The position numbers were made by a program, and so were the translations under genes. This document shows, piece after piece, positions 25,979 through 33,269 of a stretch of DNA of 64,000 nt. This DNA is from UBA1876 sp003446665 (GTDB lineage: Bacteria > Synergistota > Synergistia > Synergistales > Thermovirgaceae). How positions within the stretch are numbered: the stretch's first letter is position 1; every line of letters starts with the position of its first letter. The notes under the pieces were generated by a model, which worked only from the letters and a program-made list of their open reading frames with translations, had not been told where the DNA came from and did no database searches. The stretch covers positions 1,240,001 through 1,304,000 of the forward strand of contig CP159918.1 of the NCBI GenBank assembly GCA_040616305.1, in the 5' to 3' direction.

Positions 25979-26743
25979 TTAACCGTCACCTTGCAATGCC
26001 CTTTTTACAGCCTCATATCCACGACGTATCAAATCCTCTGCCTTGTTCATATCGTACATGCTATAAGATGACAGGTCAGGTTGTATTAAAAGGTCTGCGC
26101 GCTCCGTCTGCAGCCGCGTGGCGGCCTTAAGAGTGAAATCGAAAGAACGGAGCAGGACTTCTATGATGTTTTTCGGTCTTTCTTTTCTGCGTCCACTGTT
26201 GAGGTCCACACCTATAATAAAGTCTGCTCCCATATCCTGCAGGGGAGAAACAGGGACGTTTTCGACGATACCACCGTCTACCAGGAGCCTTCCATCTATC
26301 TCGACGGGCACGAATACTCCCGGGATGCAAGTGCTCGCCATTACTGCCTTTCGCACGTACCCTTCTTTGAGAATAATCTCCTCTCCGGTAGTAATATCTG
26401 TCGCCACTATGGCAAGTGGAATTTCCGCCTCTTCGATTCTGGCGTTCCCTATGTTTTGCTCAATAAAGGAACCAAGCTTTTCGTTGGAAAGCAACCCATA
26501 CTGCGAAAGCGAAAGCTTAGAAATCTCCATCCATTTTATTTCGTGCGCTATTTCCGCCAGCTTCTCCCAGGGCATCCCGAAAGCATAAAGCGAAGCGACA
26601 AGCGCCCCGGCACTTGTTCCGGAGATGCAGCCTATCTGGATTCCAAGTTCCTCCACAGCCTTGAGGATCCCTATATGCGCCGCCCCCAAAGCACCGCCTC
26701 CCCCAAGGGCAAGACCAATCTTTTTGCCTTCGAGATTATTCAT
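25979..26743 (-). CDS. Patatin-like phospholipase family protein
   Basis: 254 residues, similar in plan to RssA/YlbK. It has the oxyanion-hole motif GGGGALG (14-20), the nucleophile elbow GTSAG (S44) and the dyad Asp in VDGG (D156), so the catalytic Ser-Asp dyad is complete. There is no signal peptide. The substrate is unknown, though phospholipids or acyl esters are likely from the family. ATG 26743 has GGAGGAG upstream; the earlier Met codons overlap that box. It lies 56 bases upstream of tex and could share its transcript. Confidence 0.88.
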   Translation of the reverse strand: MNNLEGKKIGLALGGGGALGAAHIGILKAVEELGIQIGCISGTSAGALVASLYAFGMPWEKLAEIAHEIKWMEISKLSLSQYGLLSNEKLGSFIEQNIGNARIEEAEIPLAIVATDITTGEEIILKEGYVRKAVMASTCIPGVFVPVEIDGRLLVDGGIVENVPVSPLQDMGADFIIGVDLNSGRRKERPKNIIEVLLRSFDFTLKAATRLQTERADLLIQPDLSSYSMYDMNKAEDLIRRGYEAVKRALQGDG

Positions 26744-26894
26744 TGACCCCATCTCCTCCATTACTTCAACGATCACTCACACTTAATACGATAGTTAATA
26801 TAAGAGTTCGACTGTTTTTATTGCTTTGAAAAACCTCAAACCACTCTTATCAATCTTACCGTGGCGGTACTGTATCTGGGAAGCGCACTTTTAT

Positions 26895-26923
26895 TTGACC
26901 CTGATGGTATTAAAATATATACT
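26895..26923 (+). promoter_or_regulatory. Upstream promoter of the ferritin-like gene
   Basis: TTGACC (26895-26900), 17 bases, TATACT (26918-26923): two hexamers each one base from consensus at ideal spacing. It overlaps the next promoter by one base. Confidence 0.65.
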
Positions 26924-26951
26924 TGAAATACTTATAAAAGTCGTTTCTAAT
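26923..26951 (+). promoter_or_regulatory. Downstream promoter of the ferritin-like gene
   Basis: TTGAAA (26923-26928), 17 bases, TCTAAT (26946-26951). Its -35 starts on the last base of the upstream promoter's -10, so the two cannot be occupied at once. Confidence 0.55.
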
Positions 26952-26978
26952 AAAATTGGGAACAGGGAGTGATAGCTG

Positions 26979-27470
26979 ATGAATCTGGTAGATGTGCTGC
27001 AAATGGCTGTCAACGCGGAAATCGAAGGCAGGGAACTTTACAAGACGGCCAGCGAGAAAACCTCCGACGAAAAGGCCAAAAAGGTTTTCAAGATGCTTGC
27101 CGATGAGGAACAGACTCACATCGACAACATAGTCCAGATGGCAAAGGATTATAAAGCCGGCAAGGAGCTTACCATGCCCGACCTTCCTGCCCCGGCTTCC
27201 TTTGAGGACGCAGAAAGCCCTATTTTCACCAGAGAGTTCAAGGAAAAAGTATCCGACTTCGACATGACCGCCCTTAACATCGGCATAAAGCTCGAGCTGG
27301 AATCAGAGAAATTCTACAAGGAGGCTGCAGCCGAAGCTTCTGAAAAAGCGGTGAAAGACTTGTTTAACCACCTTGCAGAGTGGGAGCACGGTCACTACGA
27401 ATTCCTGAAAAACCAGGTTTCTTTCTTTGAAAGCTATTATAAACTTAAAAACAGCCTGTACCGCTTCTAA
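26979..27470 (+). CDS. Ferritin-like diiron protein (rubrerythrin-type, no rubredoxin domain)
   Basis: 163 residues that fold as two helical pairs, each with the diiron ligands of the ferritin-like family: a Glu in AEIEGRELY with DEEQTH, and a Glu in LELESEKFYK with EWEHGH. The rubredoxin-like Cys4 domain of full rubrerythrin is missing. Members of this family handle peroxide or iron in anaerobes. The ATG has AGGGAG nine bases upstream, with two tandem promoters in front and a strong terminator behind, so it is a single-gene unit and likely highly expressed. Confidence 0.88.
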   Translation: MNLVDVLQMAVNAEIEGRELYKTASEKTSDEKAKKVFKMLADEEQTHIDNIVQMAKDYKAGKELTMPDLPAPASFEDAESPIFTREFKEKVSDFDMTALNIGIKLELESEKFYKEAAAEASEKAVKDLFNHLAEWEHGHYEFLKNQVSFFESYYKLKNSLYRF

Positions 27471-27549
27471 GACTATTTAAAAAATCCTGCAAAGAGGTTC
27501 TTCAGGTTAAGGAATTCGTCATAAGCCGGACAGACGTGGTCGTAAAGGG

Positions 27550-27593
27550 CACTCCGGAAGAAAATCAAAGGGATTTCTTCCGGAGTGTTTTTT
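27550..27593 (+). terminator. Terminator of the ferritin-like gene
   Basis: A perfect 14-bp stem (27550-27563 with 27574-27587), a 10-base loop and six T. About 80 bases of 3' untranslated sequence separate it from the stop codon. Confidence 0.92.
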
Positions 27594-27643
27594 AAAAAGA
27601 CACAATTAGTCCTTCTTTCAAAGACTGATCGGGGAGGCTACGA

Positions 27644-28168
27644 ATGTTTACATTCGACAAAATCAAACAACTTGGTTATTTTTTCGGCATCGTGCTGATG
27701 ATCCTAGGCGCGGTCTTTATCGTCATGCCTGAACGGATCATAGGGATCATGACAGTTCTGATAGGAGCCATACTGCTGGCTTATGGCCTTTTCAGGACCA
27801 TAGCGATTCTTTTAAAGTGGACCACCGTCAAGAACAGGGTTTTCCTGCTGGCGTTGGGCCTCGCTTCAATGACAGCTGGGACCTACATCCTCTTGAACAC
27901 TCAGGCGGCAATACGCATAACCGGCATCGTTTTGGGAATTTTCGCCCTCCTTCTCGCGCTGGACCGCTTCGTTTCGGCACACAGGATGCGCGGGCAGGCT
28001 AACATACTACCGGCAGTTATGTTTGGTTTCATCCACCTGGCTTTCGCCGCCGGTCTCATTTATTCTTCGATGAAAATGTTTTCCTTTATCGTTTTTCTTT
28101 ACGGCTTCTACCTGTTTGCCTCAGGAGTTATGGTCGTATTATCCATCAGACTTTTCAAGGACTTCTGA
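27644..28168 (+). CDS. HdeD-like membrane protein (DUF308)
   Basis: 174 residues with six hydrophobic segments in three pairs, the pattern of the HdeD/DUF308 family. Repeats of the type GIxLxxxGxxxxxxP can be seen at the start of the first pair (GIVLMILGAVFIVMP). In enterobacteria HdeD is linked to acid stress; the role here is unknown. The ATG has GGGGAGG upstream. It lies downstream of a strong terminator, so it should have its own promoter. Confidence 0.8.
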   Translation: MFTFDKIKQLGYFFGIVLMILGAVFIVMPERIIGIMTVLIGAILLAYGLFRTIAILLKWTTVKNRVFLLALGLASMTAGTYILLNTQAAIRITGIVLGIFALLLALDRFVSAHRMRGQANILPAVMFGFIHLAFAAGLIYSSMKMFSFIVFLYGFYLFASGVMVVLSIRLFKDF

Positions 28169-28250
28169 TTTCACTTCGGAAATTCATCCCAATAACCAAA
28201 GGGTCACACTATTGGGAAGAGTCACAAAAAAATAAAATCCTCAAATCGGC

Positions 28251-28943
28251 TCAATTGCCCAGGATCACCTTGCTGCACTCGCTCAGTTTTTGCGCCGAAA
28301 CGCCGAACGCTTTGCAGAACTTCTCGTCCTCGAAGGTTTCAACAAAGATACGGCTGGGGTCCAGTTTTGTTATGACATCTTTGATGCGCCCGATGGAATC
28401 AGGGTTGTCATTTACACCCCTTATCAGGGTCACATAAATGACAAACTCTCCTTTATATCTTTCCCTGAAACCGATCATGTTTTTCCAATATTCTTCGAGC
28501 GTATACCCTTCCAGGGGTCTTTGATATTTTCGGAAATCCTCTTCTGTCGTCGCCTTAATCTCACCTGATATCTCATCACAAAACAAGGCGACCTTCGCGA
28601 ATTGCGGATAACCAAGCAGGTATCCGTTCGTATAAAGACTGACCTTGACGTTTTTGTCTTTCGCCAGAAAGACTATCTCCTCTAGCCGGCTGTTTAGAAA
28701 GGATTCCCCCATGGAATTGATAAAAAGCACGTCGGGTTTTTCTACCTCTATCTCCCTTTCCAAATAAGACAGAAAAGCTTCCGTTTCGTCGAAATGGTGC
28801 GCTTTATCAGTTTTCTCTCCTTTCTGCCCTATCGGACAAAAGACACACCCGAAAGTGCAATATTTTGTAGGGAGAACGTTGATTTCCATTACCTTCCTGT
28901 TTTGGCTGTCGGTGAAAATCTTTTTTACACGCATCTGGCTCAA
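28251..28943 (-). CDS. Radical SAM protein of unknown function
   Basis: 230 residues. The cluster-binding motif is CTFGCVFC (C-x3-C-x2-C), binding a [4Fe-4S] cluster and S-adenosylmethionine. INSMGESFLN matches the conserved glycine-rich strand after the cluster motif. I chose TTG at 28943 because AAGGAG precedes it by eight bases; the ATG nine bases later has none at a useful distance. The substrate is not evident, and no candidate glycyl-radical partner or precursor peptide is adjacent. It lies directly downstream of the integrase fragment. Confidence 0.85.
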   Translation of the reverse strand: MSQMRVKKIFTDSQNRKVMEINVLPTKYCTFGCVFCPIGQKGEKTDKAHHFDETEAFLSYLEREIEVEKPDVLFINSMGESFLNSRLEEIVFLAKDKNVKVSLYTNGYLLGYPQFAKVALFCDEISGEIKATTEEDFRKYQRPLEGYTLEEYWKNMIGFRERYKGEFVIYVTLIRGVNDNPDSIGRIKDVITKLDPSRIFVETFEDEKFCKAFGVSAQKLSECSKVILGN

Positions 28944-29061
28944 GCCACCGTCTCCTTGTTCGTTAATCTTTCAAATCGCATACTGGAATACCGTCCGCTC
29001 CACCCGTTTTTTCCTTGGAGGGTCTCTGTTTTTTTCTTTCACGCACTTTATTTTTATCCTC

Positions 29062-29280
29062 TCAAGAAATGCACACTCCGTCAACCCCGGCTCGGATCAT
29101 CTGGAGATTCAGGCAAGAAAACAGAGACCTTGCATCTTTTATGTTTGAGTTTTCCAAGCTTGTTTTAATCTCGTTGATACCAATTTTATCATGCAGTTCT
29201 GGGGGTAATGCCTTTCTGTAATAGAAATTTTTATCACGAAGAAAGATGTGGCTTGCTGACTTGCCAAGGCTTGAAGACAT
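29062..29280 (-). pseudogene. Remnant of a tyrosine-type integrase (N-terminal domain only) next to ssrA
   Basis: 72 residues. The stretch FLRDKNFYYRKALPPELHD followed by a TSLENSNIKDARSL-type segment resembles the N-terminal domain found on many phage or island integrases (xYxRRxVPxDLR ... KSLxTxDxxEA). The catalytic R-HxxR-Y region is absent: the frame stops at 29062 and the next gene starts 120 bases on. Reading through the stop adds 30 codons that look unlike an integrase. The ATG at 29280 has AAAGGTGG seven bases upstream. It reads away from the 3' end of tmRNA, the usual place for an element inserted there. The family call is by eye. Confidence 0.55.
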
Positions 29281-29303
29281 TTTTGGACCACCTTTTTGGA
29301 CCA
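29280..29303. repeat. Tandem 11-base repeat at the integrase remnant start
   Basis: TTTTTGGACCA occurs at 29280-29290 and 29293-29303. It spans the ribosome binding site of the integrase remnant. It may be a leftover of an element end or chance duplication. Confidence 0.5.
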
Positions 29304-29347
29304 AGCTGCAAATCCAAGGAAATTTTAGTAAACTGAAGGGATAAAAA

Positions 29348-29381
29348 AAGCAGTCCCGGACTGTGTTTGCAAGGACTGCTT
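29348..29381 (-). terminator. Terminator of tmRNA
   Basis: A 9-bp stem (29381-29373 with 29356-29348) and seven T on the minus strand. It starts ten bases after the tmRNA CCA end. Confidence 0.9.
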
Positions 29382-29390
29382 AATATTTTC

Positions 29391-29747
29391 TGGTGGAGGC
29401 GCGGGGAATCGAACCCCGGTCCGACAGGGGCCAGCCCTGTGTTTCTCCGTGCGCATTCCCCGTTTTGATGTCGGATGCGGGCTCCCGGGGACAGGATCCC
29501 TCATCCCGAGCTTCCTGAGTCTTTTCCGGTCACCCCGGAAGCAAAGGAACCGGAGCATCCGCCGTTTGTGACGTCCTCAAGGAACCCCGGCGGAGTAGAT
29601 TCCAAGGGACGGGCTACTTAATCCTTAAGCAGCCAGTGCGTAGTTTTCGTTGGCACTTATTGTTGGGGTACCGCTGTTTAACGAGTTGCGGAGAACTCGG
29701 CACGCTTCACAGGACCCTCCATCCTGCCGTCGAAACCTGTCGCCCCC
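29391..29747 (-). ncRNA. ssrA: Transfer-messenger RNA
   Basis: About 357 nt on the minus strand. The 5' end (GGGGGCGACAGGTTTCGAC, from 29747) and the 3' end with the T-arm GGTTCGATTCC and encoded CCA (29391-29393) form the Ala-tRNA-like domain. The tag frame lies at 29654-29625 and reads ANENYALAA then TAA. It rescues stalled ribosomes with SmpB, whose gene lies 17 bases upstream. Confidence 0.97.
29625..29654 (-). CDS. tmRNA proteolysis-tag reading frame
   Basis: Nine sense codons and TAA inside ssrA: A-N-E-N-Y-A-L-A-A. The ending ALAA is the degradation signal recognised by ClpXP-type proteases in other bacteria. Confidence 0.92.
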   Translation of the reverse strand, partial: ANENYALAA

Positions 29748-29754
29748 ATATCTT

Positions 29755-29760
29755 TTTATA
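29755..29760 (-). promoter_or_regulatory. -10 element for ssrA
   Basis: Minus strand TATAAA, seven bases before the tmRNA 5' end. The -35 would be inside the last codons of smpB (CTGAAA at about 18 bases). It gives ssrA a start independent of smpB. Confidence 0.5.
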
Positions 29761-29764
29761 AATG

Positions 29765-30220
29765 TCATTCTCTGCGTTTCAGCGTTTTTTCCATCGCTCG
29801 CCTGGCATCACGTTCAGCTATGGCTTCTCTCTTGTCGTGTTTGGCCTTGCCTTTTACCAAGGCCAGTTCTACTTTCGCCCATTTATTATCTTTCAGGTAA
29901 AGCGACAACGGAACCAGAGTCAACCCCTTTTCCCGCGTCTTACCGATCAGCCTTTTTATCTCCTCCGCTCGTAGCAAGAGTTTCCTGGGTCTCAAAGGAT
30001 CGTGATTGTAATGTGTTCCTTTTTCATAGGGCGATATTTGAACATTATAAAGCCATGCTTCCGAACCTGTGACCCTGGCGTATCCATCCTTGAGATTTAC
30101 CTTGCCTGCCCTTATGGATTTTATCTCCGTTCCCGTGAGCACCAGTCCCGCCTCATAGGTTTCTATGATGAAATAGTCGAAACGTGCTTTTTTGTTTCTG
30201 GCTACGACGGAATTTACCAT
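29765..30220 (-). CDS. smpB: SsrA-binding protein
   Basis: 151 residues. It binds tmRNA and brings it to stalled ribosomes. Typical motifs are NKKARFDYFIIETYEAG, GTEIKSIRAGKVNLKDGYA (in pieces) and the basic C-terminal tail KGKAKHDKRE. The ATG has AGGAGGGG upstream. It sits directly before its RNA partner ssrA. Confidence 0.97.
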   Translation of the reverse strand: MVNSVVARNKKARFDYFIIETYEAGLVLTGTEIKSIRAGKVNLKDGYARVTGSEAWLYNVQISPYEKGTHYNHDPLRPRKLLLRAEEIKRLIGKTREKGLTLVPLSLYLKDNKWAKVELALVKGKAKHDKREAIAERDARRAMEKTLKRRE

Positions 30221-30240
30221 TGTCCCCTCCTGGTAACGTA

Positions 30241-30269
30241 ATTATACTATTGCAAAAGCTAATGGTCAA
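30241..30269 (-). promoter_or_regulatory. Sigma-70 promoter of smpB
   Basis: Minus strand TTGACC (30269-30264), 17 bases, TATAAT (30246-30241). The predicted start of transcription is about 30234, only 14 bases before the ATG, so the leader is very short. Confidence 0.75.
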
Positions 30270-30307
30270 ATATAATCAGACGGGGCCTTCATTGTGGAAA
30301 AAGAAAA

Positions 30308-30333
30308 GGACCCCGCACACTTATACGGGATCC
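30308..30333 (-). terminator. Terminator of tRNA-Pro
   Basis: An 8-bp stem with one G-T pair (30333-30326 with 30315-30308), a 10-base loop and TTTTCTTTTTC on the minus strand. It lies between the tRNA and the smpB promoter. Confidence 0.75.
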
Positions 30334-30348
30334 CTTCTTGTTTCCTGA

Positions 30349-30427
<79 letters not shown>

Positions 30428-30437
30428 AACGTCGAGC

Positions 30438-30467
30438 ATTCTAGCACCTGGCGCATAGGGACGTCAA
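30438..30467 (-). promoter_or_regulatory. Promoter of tRNA-Pro
   Basis: Minus strand TTGACG (30467-30462), 18 bases, TAGAAT (30443-30438). Transcription would begin about four bases before the mature 5' end. Confidence 0.65.
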
Positions 30468-30672
30468 TGTCATTTAGGAGCTGATAACCTGCAAATAATA
30501 TCTTCGCGGAGAGTGGAAAAGATCCCTTTGGCAACCGGGAAGCGGACGGATAATAATATTGTGCTCTTTGGCGGATCCGCGGGCCGATTTCGTTTAAATA
30601 CAACCGCTATGATATTCCTGCGGATCGACTTAATCCTGACATTGATACCGCTCGCACAATAGTGGTAGTATT

Positions 30673-30700
30673 TTGATTACGGCGGTAAACTAGGTACACT
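30673..30700 (+). promoter_or_regulatory. Promoter of the aldehyde oxidoreductase operon
   Basis: TTGATT (30673-30678), 16 bases, TACACT (30695-30700). A moderate match whose -10 is covered by a 19-base palindrome. Confidence 0.5.
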
Positions 30701-30705
30701 AGTTT
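30687..30705. promoter_or_regulatory. 19-base palindrome over the -10, a likely repressor site
   Basis: AAACTAG (30687-30693), spacer GTACA, CTAGTTT (30699-30705): perfect 7-base arms. A protein bound here would block RNA polymerase at the -10. The regulator is unknown. Confidence 0.6.
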
Positions 30706-30783
30706 TGTTCATTTAAATAAAGTCACGAGCAGGAAACATCGAGGTATCAGGAAACACTCATTTCCAAGGGGGGAAACAGATAA

Positions 30784-32958
30784 ATGGAGAAAATGAAGGT
30801 TCTCGCTGAATGGCCCTACGAACCGGCAAAGCCGCGTCGCGGATACACCGGGAAGACCTTGAAGGTGAACGTAGGTGAAATGACCTTTGAGGCCAAGGAT
30901 GTTTCAGAAGACATGAAAGAAAAGTTCGTAGGCGGCAGGGGTTTTGACCTCAAGCTCCTGTGGGATTCCGTCAAGGACACGACCAAGTGGAATGATCCCG
31001 AAAACGAGATTGTCTTTTCAGGCGGACCTCTTTGCGGAATAACCCAGTACCCCGGGACAGGAAAGTTCTACGCCGCTTTTATTTCGCCTTTGACAGAGCA
31101 GACATATGACAGCAACGCCGGCGGCCATTTCGGTCCTCTTTTGAAGTTCGCGGGATGGGATGCTCTCGAGGTACAGGGTAAGGCCGAAAGGGATGTAATT
31201 CTTGTAATCGATTCCGACGAGAAGAAAGTCCATATTCTGGAATCTCCATTTACCGACATCAACGCCTACTCTATAACCAAGGCCCTTTACGAGTATTTTG
31301 GAGACCCCGAAGACCTCAACGACCGCAGACATATTTCTATAATCTCAGCTGGTAAAGGCGCCGAAACAACATATTGGGGCTGTTTGAACAGCAGTTTCTG
31401 GGACACTCACAGGAAGGACTTCCGCCTGAAACAGGCAGGACGCGGCGGCGGCGGTACTGTGCTGAGGAACAAGAAGATCGCGGCTATCGTAGTCAAAAGT
31501 CACAATCTGAGCGGGACCGCCAACGATCCGGTAGATATTGATACCATTACCAAAATCGGACACAAGCTTCACAAAGAGATCTTCACCCTGGACGCCAAGC
31601 AGTGCAGGATGCGTACCGCCGGAACGCCTCATCTCAACGAGATAATGAACGAATACCACCTGCTTCCCACGAACAATTACAAGTTCGGCCAACATCCCGA
31701 GGCGGACAAGATTCATTCGAAAGTGTACGAGAAAATGTTCACCCAGGGCATACCTGACGGCTGCTGGTACGGCTGTACCCTTGCCTGCGCAAAGGCCGTA
31801 GACAATTTCACGCTTAAGACGGGACCACTTAAAGGGAAAGTAGTAACCGTCGATGGCCCCGAGTACGAAACAGCGGCCGGAATGGGGTCCAACGTCGGTG
31901 TGTTCGACCCCGAATGGACCGTGGAAGTCAATTTCTACGCTGACCATTACGGGATAGACACCATCTCGCTTGGAACGGGCCTTGCCTTTGTATGCGAATG
32001 CTACGAACTGGGCTATCTCACGAAAGAACATACCAATGGCCTTGAACTCAAATTCGGGAACAAGGATGACATTCTCGAGCTAGTCCACCGTATGGGCGAT
32101 GGAAAGGACGGTTTCGCGAAAATAGTCGGTCTCGGCGTGGCCCGAATGAAAGACATCTTCGCCGAGAAATTCGGGGCACCCAGGGAAATACTCGAAAAAA
32201 TCGGCATGGAAGGCCAGGGTATCGAGGTATCTGAGTACGTCCCCAAGGAATCTATCGCCCAGTGGGGAGGGTATTTCCTGACGTTGAAGGGGCCACAGCA
32301 TGACGAAGCATGGCTTATCTTCATGGACAGGGTAAACAAGCAGCTGCCGACCTTTGAAGACAAGGCCGAGGCGCTTCACTATTTCCCCAACTTCCGCCTA
32401 TGGTTCTCTCTTGTAGGACTTTGCAAGCTTCCATGGAACGATATCGAACCAGCGGACAACGCGACCAAGTACCCGCCGCAGGAAGCTGCGAAAGTTCCTG
32501 AGCACGTTCAAAACTACGTGGACATTTTCAATGCAGTCACCGGGAAAAAAATTACCAAGGAAGACCTCATCCTTCAGTCCGAGAGGGTTTACAACTTCCA
32601 AAGGGTCTTCCAGCTCAGGCTCGGAAAAGGAACCCGCAAATACCACAAGATTCCGGACAGGGCGCTCGGACCGGTGTTTCCCGATGAATGGGAAGCGCGC
32701 GCAGAATACTACGACAAAGAACTCAAAGAAGGCGGAGTAGATCCACAGGGGCTCTCTACAGAGGAAAAAATAGCAAAACTCAACAAAATCCGCAGGGAAC
32801 AATGGGAAAAACTGGTTGACACGGTCTATAAACGCAGGGGATGGGACAGAAACGGAATTCCCACAGTGGAAACCCTTAGACGGCTCGGCATCGACTATCC
32901 CGAAGTGGTGGCCGTCGTGGAGAAACACGCCAAACCGGAGGACCAGTGGAAGGAATAG
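30784..32958 (+). CDS. Tungsten/molybdenum aldehyde ferredoxin oxidoreductase family protein
   Basis: 724 residues. The family oxidises aldehydes (or reduces aryl acids) with a bis-pterin tungsten or molybdenum cofactor and a [4Fe-4S] cluster, and exchanges electrons with ferredoxin. Features: the pterin-binding GRGFDLKLLWD and AGRGGGGTVLRNKK, DGPEYETAAGMGSN, the cluster cysteines in CWYGCTLACAK and a distal Cys in LVGLCKLPW, and the C-terminal YKRRGWDRNGIPT. The first two cluster cysteines are spaced C-x3-C instead of the common C-x2-C. It is about 100 residues longer than Pyrococcus AOR. The substrate cannot be read from the sequence. The gene has AAGGGGGG upstream and a ThiS/MoaD-like gene six bases downstream. 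Confidence 0.92.
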   Translation: MEKMKVLAEWPYEPAKPRRGYTGKTLKVNVGEMTFEAKDVSEDMKEKFVGGRGFDLKLLWDSVKDTTKWNDPENEIVFSGGPLCGITQYPGTGKFYAAFISPLTEQTYDSNAGGHFGPLLKFAGWDALEVQGKAERDVILVIDSDEKKVHILESPFTDINAYSITKALYEYFGDPEDLNDRRHISIISAGKGAETTYWGCLNSSFWDTHRKDFRLKQAGRGGGGTVLRNKKIAAIVVKSHNLSGTANDPVDIDTITKIGHKLHKEIFTLDAKQCRMRTAGTPHLNEIMNEYHLLPTNNYKFGQHPEADKIHSKVYEKMFTQGIPDGCWYGCTLACAKAVDNFTLKTGPLKGKVVTVDGPEYETAAGMGSNVGVFDPEWTVEVNFYADHYGIDTISLGTGLAFVCECYELGYLTKEHTNGLELKFGNKDDILELVHRMGDGKDGFAKIVGLGVARMKDIFAEKFGAPREILEKIGMEGQGIEVSEYVPKESIAQWGGYFLTLKGPQHDEAWLIFMDRVNKQLPTFEDKAEALHYFPNFRLWFSLVGLCKLPWNDIEPADNATKYPPQEAAKVPEHVQNYVDIFNAVTGKKITKEDLILQSERVYNFQRVFQLRLGKGTRKYHKIPDRALGPVFPDEWEARAEYYDKELKEGGVDPQGLSTEEKIAKLNKIRREQWEKLVDTVYKRRGWDRNGIPTVETLRRLGIDYPEVVAVVEKHAKPEDQWKE

Positions 32959-32964
32959 GTAAAA

Positions 32965-33162
32965 ATGATAACTGTAAATGCTGAACCGATGGAATGGGAA
33001 GAAGGGATGACTGTAAAGGACATTCTGGAAAGGAAAAATTACACCTTTCCCTTGCTGGCGGTGTGGATAGACGACGTTCCGGTCCCCAGGGACAAGTTCG
33101 ACTCCACCGCTGTTCCTGACGGGGCCAAGGTCCAGGTAATTCACATGATCAGCGGTGGTTAG
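32965..33162 (+). CDS. ThiS/MoaD-like ubiquitin-fold sulfur carrier
   Basis: 65 residues ending in Gly-Gly, the C terminus that is adenylated and thiocarboxylated in MoaD and ThiS. It has the short beta-grasp pattern of the family. Located six bases after the oxidoreductase gene and before its terminator, it probably serves synthesis of the pterin cofactor for that enzyme (inference from context). Confidence 0.85.
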   Translation: MITVNAEPMEWEEGMTVKDILERKNYTFPLLAVWIDDVPVPRDKFDSTAVPDGAKVQVIHMISGG

Positions 33163-33190
33163 CGTAAATTAAAAAACGCAGACAAATAAA

Positions 33191-33227
33191 GTGAAGGACC
33201 GGGTAGATAGCCCGGTCCTTCACTTTT
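33191..33227 (+). terminator. Terminator of the aldehyde oxidoreductase operon
   Basis: A perfect 13-bp stem (33191-33203 with 33211-33223), a 7-base loop and four T. Confidence 0.9.
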
Positions 33228-33269
33228 ACGTCTTTGTATTTTCAGGTTTTCTCACCTTTAACTTATCGA

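Larger units (their letters stand above)
30428..30783. other. Intergenic region between tRNA-Pro and the aldehyde oxidoreductase gene
   Basis: 356 bases. The left 40 bases hold the tRNA promoter, and 30673-30705 hold the promoter and palindrome of the oxidoreductase. Between them lie a 10-base palindrome GCGGATCCGC (30571-30580) and no convincing gene. No Moco or Tuco riboswitch was recognised by eye. Confidence 0.4.

Noticed and set aside
29325..29558. Open frame on the minus strand across the tmRNA 3' half
   Set aside because: It coincides with ssrA and its terminator. The RNA gene explains the sequence.
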